DNA from: GAS188 sp963794475
GTDB taxonomy: Bacteria > Pseudomonadota > Alphaproteobacteria > Rhizobiales > Beijerinckiaceae
Assembly: GCA_963794475.1 (NCBI GenBank)
Contig: CAWCDW010000006.1
Coordinates: 1 to 64,000, forward strand
Direction of reading: 5' to 3'
Length of the DNA: 64,000 bases
Position 1 is the stretch's first letter. Every line of letters begins with the position of its first letter. Both the position numbers and the translations under genes were made by a program. Below, in pieces: positions 9,855-20,300 of this stretch. The notes beneath the pieces are model-generated. The model searched no databases and was not told where the DNA came from. It worked only from the letters and a program-made list of their open reading frames with translations.

Positions 9855-11032
9855 ATGGCGGAATCACGACGTGCTATTACCCGTCGCAAGCTTTGCGGCT
9901 TCGCGTGCTTGCCAGCTTTCCTCATCGCCTTGCTTGCCGGTCCTTCATCGGCGCAGGCGAAAGACCCCATCGATGTCGGCTCGGTCGCAGCGCTCACCGG
10001 ATATCTCGCCGCCTATGACGCAAATTTTCTGAACGGGCTGAAGCTCGCGGTCAGCATCCTAAACAAGGATGGCGGCGCCGACGGCCACCCCATCGATCTG
10101 CATGTGTTGGATGGCGCCTCGAACGCCACCACGGGAGCGACGGCGACGAACCAGCTGCTCAACCAATACAGCGCCTCGGCGATGTTGAACGGAGCTTCGT
10201 CGGCAACGACGGTCGCCATCCACCCTTTGCTGGCCGAGGCGAAAGTTCCGGTCGTGACGTTGTCGCAGCTTCCGCCGGAGCATGATTGGGCGTTCCTGTC
10301 GACCACGGCCTTCTCTCGCGTCATGGATCTCGAGCTGCAATTCACCACCAAGTATCTGAAGGCGAAGCGGATCGGCATCATCTACAACCTGACCCCGGCG
10401 GCCCAATCGGCAACGAAGCTGCTGCAGGGCTCGCGCCCAAATGGGGCCTCGAGGTCGTCAGCACCGAAGGCGTCGAAGTAACGGCCACGGACTTCACGCC
10501 CCAGCTTGCCGCCTTCAAGGATGCCAACCCCGATGCGATCCTCGATTTCATGACCGGGCCGGCCCATATCCTCGAGGCGAAGGCCGCAGCGACGGTTGGG
10601 CTCAAGTCGGCGCTCGTCATGGGGCTCGACGACACGCCCACCTTCCAGCAGGCTGCCGCGGCGTATCCCAATGCTTATCTCTCGGCGATCCCGGTCCAGG
10701 TCTATCCCGACATCATGGACGGCCCGACTAAGGTCGCCGTCGGCGCCTTCCTCGATGAATACAAGAAGGCAGGGCTCGATTTGGCGGGCGTACAAGCGGC
10801 CGCTTCGGGATGGGACGCCGCGCATATGCTGGCGGCGGCGGTGCAGAAGAGCAATTCCACGAGCGGCGAGAAGATCCGCGATGCCCTCGAGACGCTCGAC
10901 TACCAAGGAGCCGTGACCCATTGGCGCTTTTCGGCGAAGGATCACACGGGTCAGGAGATGTCTGAAGCGCTGCAGACCGCGAAGTTCGACAATGGAACGA
11001 TGAAAGTGGTCTTCCGCAGCGAGGCCAAGTGA
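9855..11032 (+). pseudogene. Liv-type ABC transporter substrate-binding protein, one frameshift
   Basis: A periplasmic type I solute-binding protein of the branched-chain amino acid/amide class. A Tat- or Sec-like signal is visible (ITRRKLCGFACLPAFLIALL ... SAQA), then DPIDVGSVAALTGYLAAYD. The frame breaks near 10430: GIIYNLTPAAQS... continues in another frame as WGLEVVSTEGVEVTATDFT and runs to 11032. Adding one C at GGCTC near 10430 would restore it. A strong GGAGG precedes the ATG at 9855. The following ATPase gene starts with a GTG overlapping its stop. The substrate is unknown. Confidence 0.8.
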
Positions 11033-11784
11033 TCGAAACTGCGTCCGATAGGGAGGCGGGGGCACGGCCTGTGCTGCAGGCTGAGGGCATCTCGGTGCAA
11101 TACGGCGGTGTGCGCGCGCTCGAACCAACCGATCTCGCGGTCGAAACCAATAGCCTCACCCTCATATTGGGGCCTAACGGTGCCGGCAAATCATCGTTCC
11201 TGCGAGCGCTGGCTGGCGCGGTGCCGGCGAGGACTGGACGCATTGTCCTGAGCGGGCGCGACATCACGGCAATGCCAGCCTTTCGGCGGGTGAGGCTCGG
11301 CATATCGCTAGTGCCCGAGGGGCGCGGCAGGCTGCCGACGCTGACTGTGAGGGACAATCTCATCCTCGGCTGGAACTCGGCGTCCGAGCGCCGGGGATCC
11401 TTACGACGCGTCGTTGGATCGCGTGTTTGCTCTCTTCCCTGTCCTGCAGGAGCGTCTCGATCAGGACTGCAGCACACTCTCAGGTGGCGAGATGCAGATG
11501 CTAGCCATCGCTCGCGGACTCCTGGCCAAACCGCTCGTGCTGCTGCTGGACGAGCCGTCACTCGGTCTCGCCCCGCTCGCCACCGAACGCGTCTATTCTG
11601 TGCTCGGGCAGCTCAGTGCTGAGGCTTGGCCATGGTGATCGTCGAGCAGAAGGCGGTGCCGCTACCGAGCGAGCGGGAAACGACGATCGTTCTGCACAAC
11701 GGCAAGGTCCGCTTCCGTGCGCCGCGCCGTCCCACACGCGAGGAGCTCGCCAGGCTCTACCTCGGCGAAGGGCTCGCGTCGTGA
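11029..11784 (+). pseudogene. LivF-like ABC transporter ATPase, frameshifted
   Basis: The shorter ATPase of a Liv transporter. Walker A is GPNGAGKSS, and the LivF signature SLVPEGRGRLPTLTV is clear. After a break near 11395 the second half reads LSGGEMQMLAIARGLL (signature) and LVLLLDEPSLGLAP (Walker B). After another break near 11625 it ends MVIVEQKA ... ARLYLGEGLAS. The GTG start at 11029 overlaps the upstream stop, and the stop at 11782-11784 overlaps the next GTG. Functional only if the frameshifts are sequencing errors. Confidence 0.78.
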
Positions 11785-12786
11785 AAGACATCAAACTACG
11801 CCCTATCGAGATCGCGGTGCTGCTATGCTTGGTGGCCACATGCGTCGCGGCCACGTTCCTCGGCTCGCGGCTCACGCTCTACAATCTCACCATCATCGCG
11901 CTCTTCGCGACCGTGGTGATCTCGCTGAACCTGCTGCTCGGGCTCGCGGGTCAGGCAAGCTTCGCGCAGACCGCTTTCATGGCGATCGGCGGCTACGGGC
12001 TCGCCATCCTCGCCACACGCTTCAGCATCAATCCCTGGCTCGCCCTGCTCATTTCCCTTGCGCTCTCGATCGCGCTGGCGCTGATCATCGGCAAGCCCTT
12101 GCTGAGGCTGCGCGGACATTATCTGTCCATGGGAACCATCGCTCTTGCGCTTGGAGTGGCGTCCTTTGCCAATGCCAGCAGCTTCACCAATGGCGGTTGG
12201 GGCATCGGCGGCGTTCCTTCCCTCAAGATCGGCGAGTTTTCGTTTCGGAATCCTGTCGCCTTCATGTGCTTGCCTGGAGCCTGTGCGCGCTGAGCCTCGT
12301 GCGTCTATCAACTCCTCGGGAATTCACATATCGGGCGCGCCTGGCGCGCGCTGTCGACCCGACAGGACATTTCGGCCACGCTTGGCATCGACGTGCCGCG
12401 CTACAAGCTGCTGGCGCTCGTCATTGCCGCGGCCATGGCGTCGCTCGCGGGCTCGTTCTACGTCGGCTTCACGCGCTTCGTGGGGCCCGACCTCTACGAC
12501 ATCTCCGTCGTCATCAACTTGATGTTCATGCTGTTCGTCGGCGGCTTGCGCTCGACTGTCGGTCCGATCCTTGGCGCCACCTTCGTCATCCTGGTGCCGC
12601 AGGCGGTTGCCGGATTCGAGCGCTATCAGAACCTCGTCTTCTTGCTGCTCTTCTGATGATCATCCTGTTGCGTCCGGCGGGCATTTTGGGTCGGGTTCGC
12701 GGCGCGCAGAACCTCGAGAGCGGTGCTGCCGCAATGGCTGCACGCCGCCGAAGTGGACCGCATCGATTGCGAAGACCAAACGATGA
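11781..12786 (+). pseudogene. LivM-like ABC transporter permease, frameshifted
   Basis: An inner-membrane permease of the Liv family. Hydrophobic segments include IEIAVLLCLVATCVAATFLG, the conserved LLLGLAGQASFAQTAFMAIG, and LRLRGHYLSMGTIALALG. The frame is lost near 12270. The rest appears as LGIDVPRYKLLALVIAAAMA and then FVGGLRSTVGPILGATFVIL, and a final break leads to the stop at 12784-12786, where an ATGA overlap starts the next gene. The GTG at 11781 overlaps the livF-like stop. Confidence 0.75.
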
Positions 12787-13566
12787 GCCCCTCGCTTCTG
12801 CAGGTGATCGACGCTGACGAAGAGGTTCGGCGGCCTGACCGCAGTCTCGCAAGTCTCGCTGTCGATCTGTCCAGTAGCATCCACGGCCTGATCGGCCCAA
12901 CGGCGCGGGCAAGTCGACGATGATCGGGCTGATAACCGGCTTTCTCAAGGATTTCTCCGGGCAGCTCGGCTTCGATGGCCACGACCTCTCTCATCTCGAT
13001 CCGACGGCGATCGCCAGGCTCGGCGTCTCGCGCACCTTCCAACAGGCGACGCCGATCGCCGGGCTGACGGTGCTGGAGAACGTCATGGTGGGCATGCACC
13101 GCCATTACCGATCGGGCATCGGCTCGGTGTTGTTGCGCCTGCCGGATATGCGCCGGGAGGCTCGTGAGCTGGCGGCCGCTGCCAGCGCCGTGCTCGACGA
13201 GTTCGGGCTTTCTGGCGACGCCGAGAGCGACGCGGCCGATTTGCCCTTCGGCAAGTTGCGCTTCCTCGAGATCGCGCGCGCCGTGGCCATGCGGCCGCGC
13301 ATCCTGCTCCTCGATGAGCCTGCCGCCGGCTTCAACCCAGATGAAACGGAGCGGCTCGGCGCGCGATCCTCCGGACAGGTGGCGCTCGACGTGGGCATCC
13401 TCCTCGTCGATCACGACGTGCCCTTCGTATTCGGGCTGTGCGATCGGGTGACGGTGATGAATTTCGGCTCGGTGATCGCCGCCGGGCATGCCGGACGAAG
13501 TGTATCGCGATCCGTGCGGTCAGGGAAGCCTATCTCGGCGCAGGACGATGGCGGAACGCCGCATGA
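12783..13566 (+). pseudogene. LivG-like ABC transporter ATPase, frameshifted
   Basis: The longer ATPase of the transporter. The Walker A region is split between frames near 12890-12920 (LIGPNGAGKST would be restored), followed by MIGLITGFLKD and RLGVSRTFQQATPIAGLTVL, which is the LivG-type Q-loop. The signature is degenerate (DLPFGKLRFLEIARA) and Walker B is ILLLDEPAAGFNP. The end EAYLGAGRWRNAA lies in another frame and stops at 13564-13566, overlapping the next ATG. At least three indels separate the parts. Confidence 0.75.
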
Positions 13567-14441
13567 TCCTCATTCTCGCCATCGGCCTCGCGACAGGCTG
13601 CGTATACGCCCTCGTGGCGGTCGGCTACTCGCTGGAATACGCACGACGGGCGTCGTGAATTTCAGCGAAGGCAATTACGTGATGATCGGAGGCTTCTCGA
13701 CCTATTGGTTCTTGACCTATACGTCGCTGCCCTATCCACTTGCCGATTCTTGCAGGAATTCTGGTCGCGACCCTGTGCGGCATCATGCTGTGGACGTTCG
13801 TCGTGCTGCCGCTCTGGCGCCGGCGAAGCCCGCCCTACGTGGTGCTGCTCGGTACCATCGTGTTCGGCGGCATCATGGCCATCGTGGCGCTTCTGCTGCT
13901 CGGTCCATGCCGCAGACCCTGCCGCCCTGGATCCCGGGCTTCTCGCTCGACATCGGCGATAGCCGGATCGACGGGCAGTATCTCGTCGTCGTCGTGCATG
14001 ACCCTCATCCTGATGGGGCTGGTCGCCGCGACCTTGCAGTTCACGACCTTGGGGCGCGCCATGCGCGCCTGCGCGGCGAGCCGCGACACGAGCGAGCTGC
14101 TCGGCATATCGCCCGAGCGCATGGGTTTCATATCGTTCGCGGCGACCGCCGCCATCGGCGGGTTCGCGGGCGCGATGATCACCCCCGCCCAGTTCACCTC
14201 CTCGGATGTCGGCCTCGTCCTATGGGGTGTTCGGCTTCGTCGCCGCGGTGCTCGGAGGCTTCGGCACGATGCAGGGCGCGCTCGTCGGCGGCCTCCTGCT
14301 CGGCGTCGTGAACGCGCTCGTCGGCCGTTATGTCTCGTCGAACTACCAGACCGTGATCGCCTTCACCTTGCTCCTGGCGCTGCTCACCTTCCGGCCGCAG
14401 GGCATCACCGGAAAGCATTGGGAAGAGAGGCCGAAGCATGA
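13563..14441 (+). pseudogene. LivH-like ABC transporter permease, frameshifted
   Basis: The second Liv permease. Pieces in order are MILILAIGLATGCVYALVAV, TTGVVNFSEGNYVMIGGF, GILVATLCGIMLWTFVVLPL, LGRAMRACAASRD (the LivH loop), LLGISPERMGF, and YGVFGFVAAVLGGFGTMQGA. Four or so frame changes are needed. The stop at 14439-14441 overlaps the ATG of the next gene. The chain of GTGA and ATGA overlaps from 11029 to 14441 shows the ancestral operon was tightly coupled. Confidence 0.75.
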
Positions 14442-15225
14442 GCGCGACGGCAAAGGCCGGGTGGCCGGAAAGGTCGCGCTGATCACCGGCGGAGCCCGCA
14501 ACATGGGCTTGAGCCATGGAAGGCTGCTCGCCGAGCAGGGCGCGAGCGTCATCCTCGCCGATGTCACCGACGAAGCGGCGAGGCGCGAGGCCGCGAGCGC
14601 TGCGGGGCGAAGGTCTCGATATCCGCTATTGTCCATCTCGACGTCGACGCAGCCCGAGACTGGCAGGCGGCGGTGACGGCATCGTGGAGAAGCGCAGGGC
14701 CGGCTCGACGTGCTCGTGAACAATGCCGCGATCCTCGGCAAGTCCGGCCTCGCTCGATTGCTCGCTCGAGGAATGGCGCGCGTTCATCGAGGTCAATCAG
14801 ACCGGCGCCTTCCTCGGCATCAAGCACGCGGCGCCCGCTGATGCCGCGCGGCGGCCGCGGCTCGATCATCAACATCTCCTCCGTGATCGGCAAGCTCGGC
14901 ACCGAATTCAACTTCGCCTATTCGGTCAGCAAGGCAGGCCGTGCTGATGGTCACCAAGGCGGCGCCGCGGTGACCCTCGCGCCCGACGATCCGCGTCAAC
15001 ACCATCGTCCCCGGCGGCATCGACACCGACATGCTGCGCGCCTTGCCGGACAGCGACGGCAAGAGCGCCTCGCCGCCTATCCGATGGGTCGGGCCGGGCA
15101 GATGTCGAGAAGTGTCGCACGCGGTGCTGTTTCTCGCCTCCGACAAATCGACATTCACCACCGGCGGCGAGATCAGGGTCGATGGCGGGGCGCTCGCCGG
15201 GGTGAAGCTGAGGCCGCCGTCATGA
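14438..15225 (+). pseudogene. Short-chain dehydrogenase/reductase, frameshifted (copy 1)
   Basis: An NAD(P)-dependent SDR in pieces: KVALITGGARNMGLSHG (cofactor loop), RLDVLVNNAAILGKS, LEEWRAFIEVNQTGAFLGIK, IINISSVIGKLGTEFNFAYS (catalytic Ser and Tyr), then RVNTIVPGGIDTDMLRALPD and FTTGGEIRVDGG, ending at 15225. Several indels separate them. The ATG at 14438 overlaps the permease stop but needs an early frame change to reach the cofactor motif; the in-frame GTG at 14461 is an alternative. It would oxidise or reduce an intermediate of whatever the operon degraded. Confidence 0.7.
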
Positions 15226-15240
15226 CGGCTGTGCTCGCCG

Positions 15241-16015
15241 ATGGTTGAGGAAGGCGGTTCCATCCGCGTGGATGCGGGCCTAGTCCCCACGCAGATCCGA
15301 TTCATGCGGGTGATCCTGGCGCAGCCGACGGGGCAAGGCCCCTTTGCGCCGGTGATCATGTTTCCTCATGTCGGCGGACTGACAGACACGATGCAAGTAA
15401 TGGCCGGCACCATTGCCGGCCGTGGCTATCTGTGCGTGGTCCTCGACCCTCTATCATCGCCTCGGCACCCTCGTGCTCGATCCGCAGAGCCACGATCCTG
15501 ATGCCATCGCAATCCGCAAAATCGCCGCTTCGAGCATTACTGTCAGTCGCGCCATGGAGGATTTACGGGCCCTACTCGCGTGGCTCGTCGCCCGACAGGG
15601 AATCCGAACTGCCGCTTTCGGAGCGATCGGCTACGGCCGCGGCGGCTACCTGGCCTTGCGGGCTGCGGCAACATGTCCGCAGCGCATTCGCGCCGCCGTA
15701 TCGGTGCTCGGCTTCGGCTTCGCCGAGGAGGGACCGGACACCGCACGCAAATGGCTAGCGAAGATTTCCGGCGGGCTCTACTGCGCGTTCGCCGAAAATG
15801 ACGACATCATCCCGCCTTCCGTTCCCACCGAATTGGCTGGTTTGCTCGGGGATCGGAACAACGCCCAAATCGTCATTCATCCAGGTACCCAACATCCCTA
15901 TGCCTTCCCGGACCGCGCCGTATACGACCCAAAAGCGGCCCGCCGCGACTGGGACGCGATCTTCTCCCTCTTCGCTCGCGAACTCGACCGAACATCCGCC
16001 GATAGGAAAAGCTGA
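15241..16015 (+). pseudogene. Dienelactone hydrolase-family protein, one frameshift, nucleophile absent (copy 2)
   Basis: An alpha/beta hydrolase of the dienelactone hydrolase family, about 257 residues. The first frame (VIMFPHVGGLTDTMQVMAG ... YLCVVLDP) breaks at 15450 because of one extra C, and the second frame (LYHRLGTLVLDPQ) runs to 16015. The nucleophile loop reads IGYGRGGYLAL where the family has G-x-C-x-G-G, so Gly replaces the catalytic Cys. The acid (AENDD) and a His (TQHPYAFPD) are still present. The downstream SDR starts immediately after the stop. If the frameshift is an error, the protein may still be a non-catalytic relative. Confidence 0.7.
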
Positions 16016-16771
16016 ATGGATCTTGGGATCAAGGGCCATGTCGCCATCGTCACCGGTGCGGGCCGTGGCATCGGCGCGGCCGCAGCGAAAATGCTTGCGG
16101 CTGAAGGCGCGCGGGTGGTGGTCTGGGATCGCGACGAGCGGCCGGCTCAGGAGGTCGTTGACGACATCCTAGCTAGGGGTGGCGAAGCCCTCGCGGCGAC
16201 CGGATCAGTCAGCGATGCGACCGATGTCGATGCCGTGCGCCGAGCAGTGCTGGAGCGCTTCGGTTCGGTCCAAATTCTCGTCAATAACGCGGGCTTCGCT
16301 CATGTCGGGAAGGCCCTGGAGACTACGGACCGTCAATGGGCGGAGGTCGTCGAGGTCCACATGAAGGGCGCCTTCAACTGTGTTAGGGCCTTCGCGCCTT
16401 CCATGGTGGAACGGCGTTACGGACGCATCGTCAACATCTCATCGCTTTCGATTCTAGGGGCCGACCGCATGGCAGCCTACGCGGCCGCCAAAGCTGGCCT
16501 CCTCGGACTCACGCGCGCGCTTATGGTTGAGCTGGGGCCACATAACATCACCGTAAACGCGATTCTTCCCGGTTACATTCGAACGGATCGCGTCAAGAAG
16601 AGCCCTGCCTTTCCGGCGCTCGACGAGCATTCGCGGCGAGCACAAACCTTGCCTGCTGAAGGTCAGCCGGAGGATGTGGCCAATGCCATCCTTTTCTATT
16701 CATCGGCGAGATCCGGCTTTGTCACAGGGGATGCGATGGCGGTGACCGGAGGCATGTACCAGCTCTGGTGA
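16016..16771 (+). CDS. SDR-family oxidoreductase (FabG-like)
   Basis: An intact 251-residue short-chain dehydrogenase that moves hydride between NAD(P) and a hydroxyl/keto substrate in the cytoplasm. The cofactor motif is TGAGRGIG, followed by NNAG, the catalytic Ser in IVNISSLSILG, and YAAAK with catalytic Tyr and Lys. The C-terminal FVTGDAMAVTGGMYQLW is typical. The ATG directly follows the TGA of the hydrolase gene, so it is the last gene of the catabolic operon. It is also the first fully open gene of that series. FabG-like sequence alone does not identify the substrate. Confidence 0.88.
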   Translation: MDLGIKGHVAIVTGAGRGIGAAAAKMLAAEGARVVVWDRDERPAQEVVDDILARGGEALAATGSVSDATDVDAVRRAVLERFGSVQILVNNAGFAHVGKALETTDRQWAEVVEVHMKGAFNCVRAFAPSMVERRYGRIVNISSLSILGADRMAAYAAAKAGLLGLTRALMVELGPHNITVNAILPGYIRTDRVKKSPAFPALDEHSRRAQTLPAEGQPEDVANAILFYSSARSGFVTGDAMAVTGGMYQLW

Positions 16772-17302
16772 TCGCGCAATCACGGATCTCGTCCAGTTGA
16801 TATCGGATGTGGGACGCGAGAAAAGCGTCAGAGCGGACCGAATCGCGTTCTTGCATGGCGACGATGGACGGAGAGCGGCAAAAGAGCCCCGGCTATTTCG
16901 AGCCGGGGCAAGTGGCATGAGAAAGGCCCGTGCCGCCGAGGAAGGTCCCAATCTGAAGCGGCAAGGGTCTGACGGGCCAAGGTCAGTGGCCCAACCCAAA
17001 GCATAGGCTCATGGGTCCGTACCGGCGATTGGAATTCTGGCGTAGCCCGCACGGCCATGAAACAGGCCCCCCTGCCGGTGCGGGGCGAGTGAACTTGATG
17101 CGCATGACCTCCCACCGAGGGTGGCAGGGTTGCTTGGCGCCGATTAGCCCCGCTTTCACGCGTATCGCTTCCAAGACTTCGTCGCCGGCCTTGGGGTCGG
17201 CTCGCGCGGCTAGAGCTCCCTCGGCTGCCGGAAACGCTTATTTCCGCGCGGGGATAGCCCCAGCCAAAAGCAATATCCTAGGGGGCGTTTCGAAATTGTT
17301 TG
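16772..17302. other. Intergenic region between convergent genes
   Basis: About 530 bp between the end of the SDR gene (+) and the end of the large cyclase gene (-). It contains a strong hairpin at 16886-16909 but no convincing gene; the open frames are short and compositionally biased. Confidence 0.5.
16886..16909 (-). terminator. Hairpin, probable terminator between convergent genes
   Basis: GCCCCGGCT and AGCCGGGGC form a perfect 9-bp stem around the loop ATTTCG. On the minus strand the stem is followed by CTCTTTT, a short U-tract, which suits the cyclase transcript coming from the right. The distance from that gene's stop (about 400 bp) is a weakness. Confidence 0.5.
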
Positions 17303-20300
17303 TCACGCGTGCAGCTCGTTGAGCAAGGCCAGCGCCTGCTTCAGGTCGAGCGTGCCGAAACCTTCGGTGAAACAGCCGTAGACGGGGGCCAGAAGGTCGT
17401 GAGCTTCGGAGGATCGCCCTTGATGGGCTCGAAGTTTGGCGAGCGCGGTGGTGGCTCGCAGTTCCCAGAACTTCGCCGCCTGCTGCTGTGCGAGAGCGAT
17501 GGCCGCTTTGAGGCACTGTTCGGCCTCCCTCGCGCGTTGTTTTGGTTGGCTGAGCAGCATCTCAGCCTTGAAGCGAAGCAATTCTGGTTCGTACCACCGC
17601 TCGCCCGTGGTCGACGCCACGTCGAGCGCGGCCTCGAAAAGGGCAAGTGCGCCGGCAGGGTCGCCGGCAGCGACCTTGGTCAATCCGACAATTCCGATTC
17701 GGATCGGCAGGTGGAAGCGACGCGAGGGAAACGACTTCAAGGTCTCCAGAGCGGTTTCAGCCTGGTGGACACCGGCTTCGACCTCGCCTTGCTGCACGAG
17801 GACCCAACCCTGCATGATTTTGGCTGGTATAAGGTAGTTCGCCAACGAGTACTTCTCGGCAAGTGGAACGCAAATGTTCAGATGCCCTGCGGCCTCTTTC
17901 GAGCGGTTTAAGATGATGAAAGTTTCCGCGCAGAACATGTGTGCTTGCGCGAGGCTAGGTTTATGATCAAGGCAATGTCCGAGATCCAGGGCCTCTCTGA
18001 GTGTGTCTTCAACTTGATCGAGGTGGCCGAGCATCATCAAGCTCAAGGCGCGCATACCAAGGGAACAGCACCCTGGATCGTGGGCACCATAGGTCAGCGC
18101 AAGGTTGCCGTGGACATCGACCCGGTAGTTCGAGAGCAACTGATCTATGTGGATCAGCGCCGCACGTGGCTCACCTTCCGCCACCATCTGGGAGCCACCG
18201 GCATGATGAGCCTGAACGACATATTCCGGTTCGTTGGTTTGTTTCTGGAGGGCATAGATTTCCTGGAGGAGTTCGTGGGCTCGCGCGTGCTGTCCGCTGC
18301 TGTGCGCTCCCATCCACAAACCCCAGACCGATCGGAACACTTCTGCCGGGCGCCCCAGTCTTTCAGCCGCCGCCCTCGCCTTCTCGTAGAGCATTTTCGC
18401 CGGCGGGCTGTCCCAGCCGTCCAACGCCATGCGCGAGGGCCCTTCGATAACCAGAAAAACAAGCTCCCATTCATCTCTTTCAGTGCTTGCGGGCAGCGCA
18501 GCAACGAGCTTCATCGCCCTGTCAACATGGCCGAGCGCCTCAATGTAGGCTAAGCGTGCCGCCGCGCGCTCGGCCGCTTGGCGCCAATACGTCAGCGCGC
18601 GATCAACCAAACTTGCTTCGGTGTAGTGGTGCGCCAGTAGCTCAGGCTCTGTCTCGGCAACTTCAGGAAACCGACTTGCTAGAACCTCCGCGATGCGTTC
18701 GTGCAACTCGCGCCTTCGTGCGTTCAAGACCGACTGAAAGGCCGCGTCGCGGATCAGCGCATGCTTGAAGATGTAGCGCGATTGAGGTGGCGCGCCCCGC
18801 TGTCCCAGCAGATCGGATCGGACTAGCTGTTCAAGTCCTTCCAGCAACGCCGCCTGCGACATCCGCGCTACGGCATCGAGCAGCTCGTAGGAAAACTCTC
18901 GACCAATTATCGATGCTGTGAGCGCGACATCTTTGGCCACGCCAAGGCGGTCCAAACGCGCAATCAACGAGGCCTGCAACGTAGATGGAATTGTGAAGTC
19001 CCGAACTGATTGTCGCAGGACGTAACGCTCGCCTTCTTCTTCAAGATCGCCCGACTCTAAAATCGCTCGCGTGATCTCCTCGATAAACAGCGGAACACCC
19101 TGCGACTTCCTTGCTATCTGTTCGACAATCGCCTCCGGCAACGTTTTGCCGCCTCCGGTCTTGTGAATGAGCTCAACCACCTGGCTTCGCCCCAAGTGGT
19201 TGAGCTTCAACATCGTGGCGTGGCCAAGTTCCAGCCAGGGTGCGGTGAACTCAGGCCGATAGGTCACAATGATCATTACCGACAAGTCCACCACCCTGCG
19301 AATAATCCTGTCCATCAACTCAAGGGACGTTGGGTCGAACCAGTGCGTGTCCTCGAAAAGCACCAGCACTGCATCCCGCCGCGAGAGTACAACCAGTTGC
19401 TCTTCCAGCACCTCCATAGTCCGTTGTTTTTGCACTGCCTCGGTGAGCTGCAGCGGCGGATAGCGTTCCCCGAATGGAATCGACAACAGATCGGCCATTA
19501 GCGCGGCAGTTTCGGTTCCATCTTCCGCTGAGTTTTCCAAAACGGCTTCTAGCTTGTCGAGCTTCCGGGGTCCGGTATCCGTCCGGACAATGCCTGCGGC
19601 CCATTCGAGCTGCCTGATGAAGGGATAAAACGCACTGTTCACATGAAAAGGAGAGCCAAAATATTGCAAGCAAGCAACTGAAGGATCGTCTAGACGCTCC
19701 CGAAACGCTTGCGTTATGCGCGATTTGCCGAAGCCCGCGGGCGCCGAGAGAAGGATGAGCTGGCCATCGCCGTCTTTCGCGTGGTCCCAGCGACGGTGGA
19801 GTAGCGCGATCTCCTCGGTGCGGCCGACAAGCGGTGTCAGGTCCTTGACAACCCTGCTATTGAAGCGCCCCCGCGCCCTGCTCTCGCTTATGACACGCCA
19901 CAGCCTCGCGGCACCCAGGATTCCCTTGAGTTCCTGCAACCCGAGGTCCTCGTATTCGAAAGCCGCACCGGCAAGGCGACGGGTTAATTCCGCCACGACC
20001 ACGGAATCGGCAGACGCTACAGACTGTATTCTTGCGGCCAAATTCAGCGCTTCGCCGACGGCGACGCGTTCCTGCGAACTGCCCTCGCCGATCAACTCGC
20101 CCACCACAACCACGCCCGTGGCGATGCCGACCCTGACCTGGGGGAGGGCCGGGAAAGACACCCGGATCACGGCCATCGCGTCGATCAGCGCAAGTCCGGC
20201 ACGAATGGCCCGTTCAGCGTCGTCTTCGTGCGCCTGCGGATAGCCGAAATAGACGAGTGCTCCATCGCCCATATACTTGGCAACCGACCCGCCGAACCCA

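Noticed and set aside
12626..13489. 287-codon open frame opposite the livG-like gene
   Set aside because: It is antisense to clear ABC ATPase motifs and has the His/Arg/Ala-rich composition of a shadow frame.
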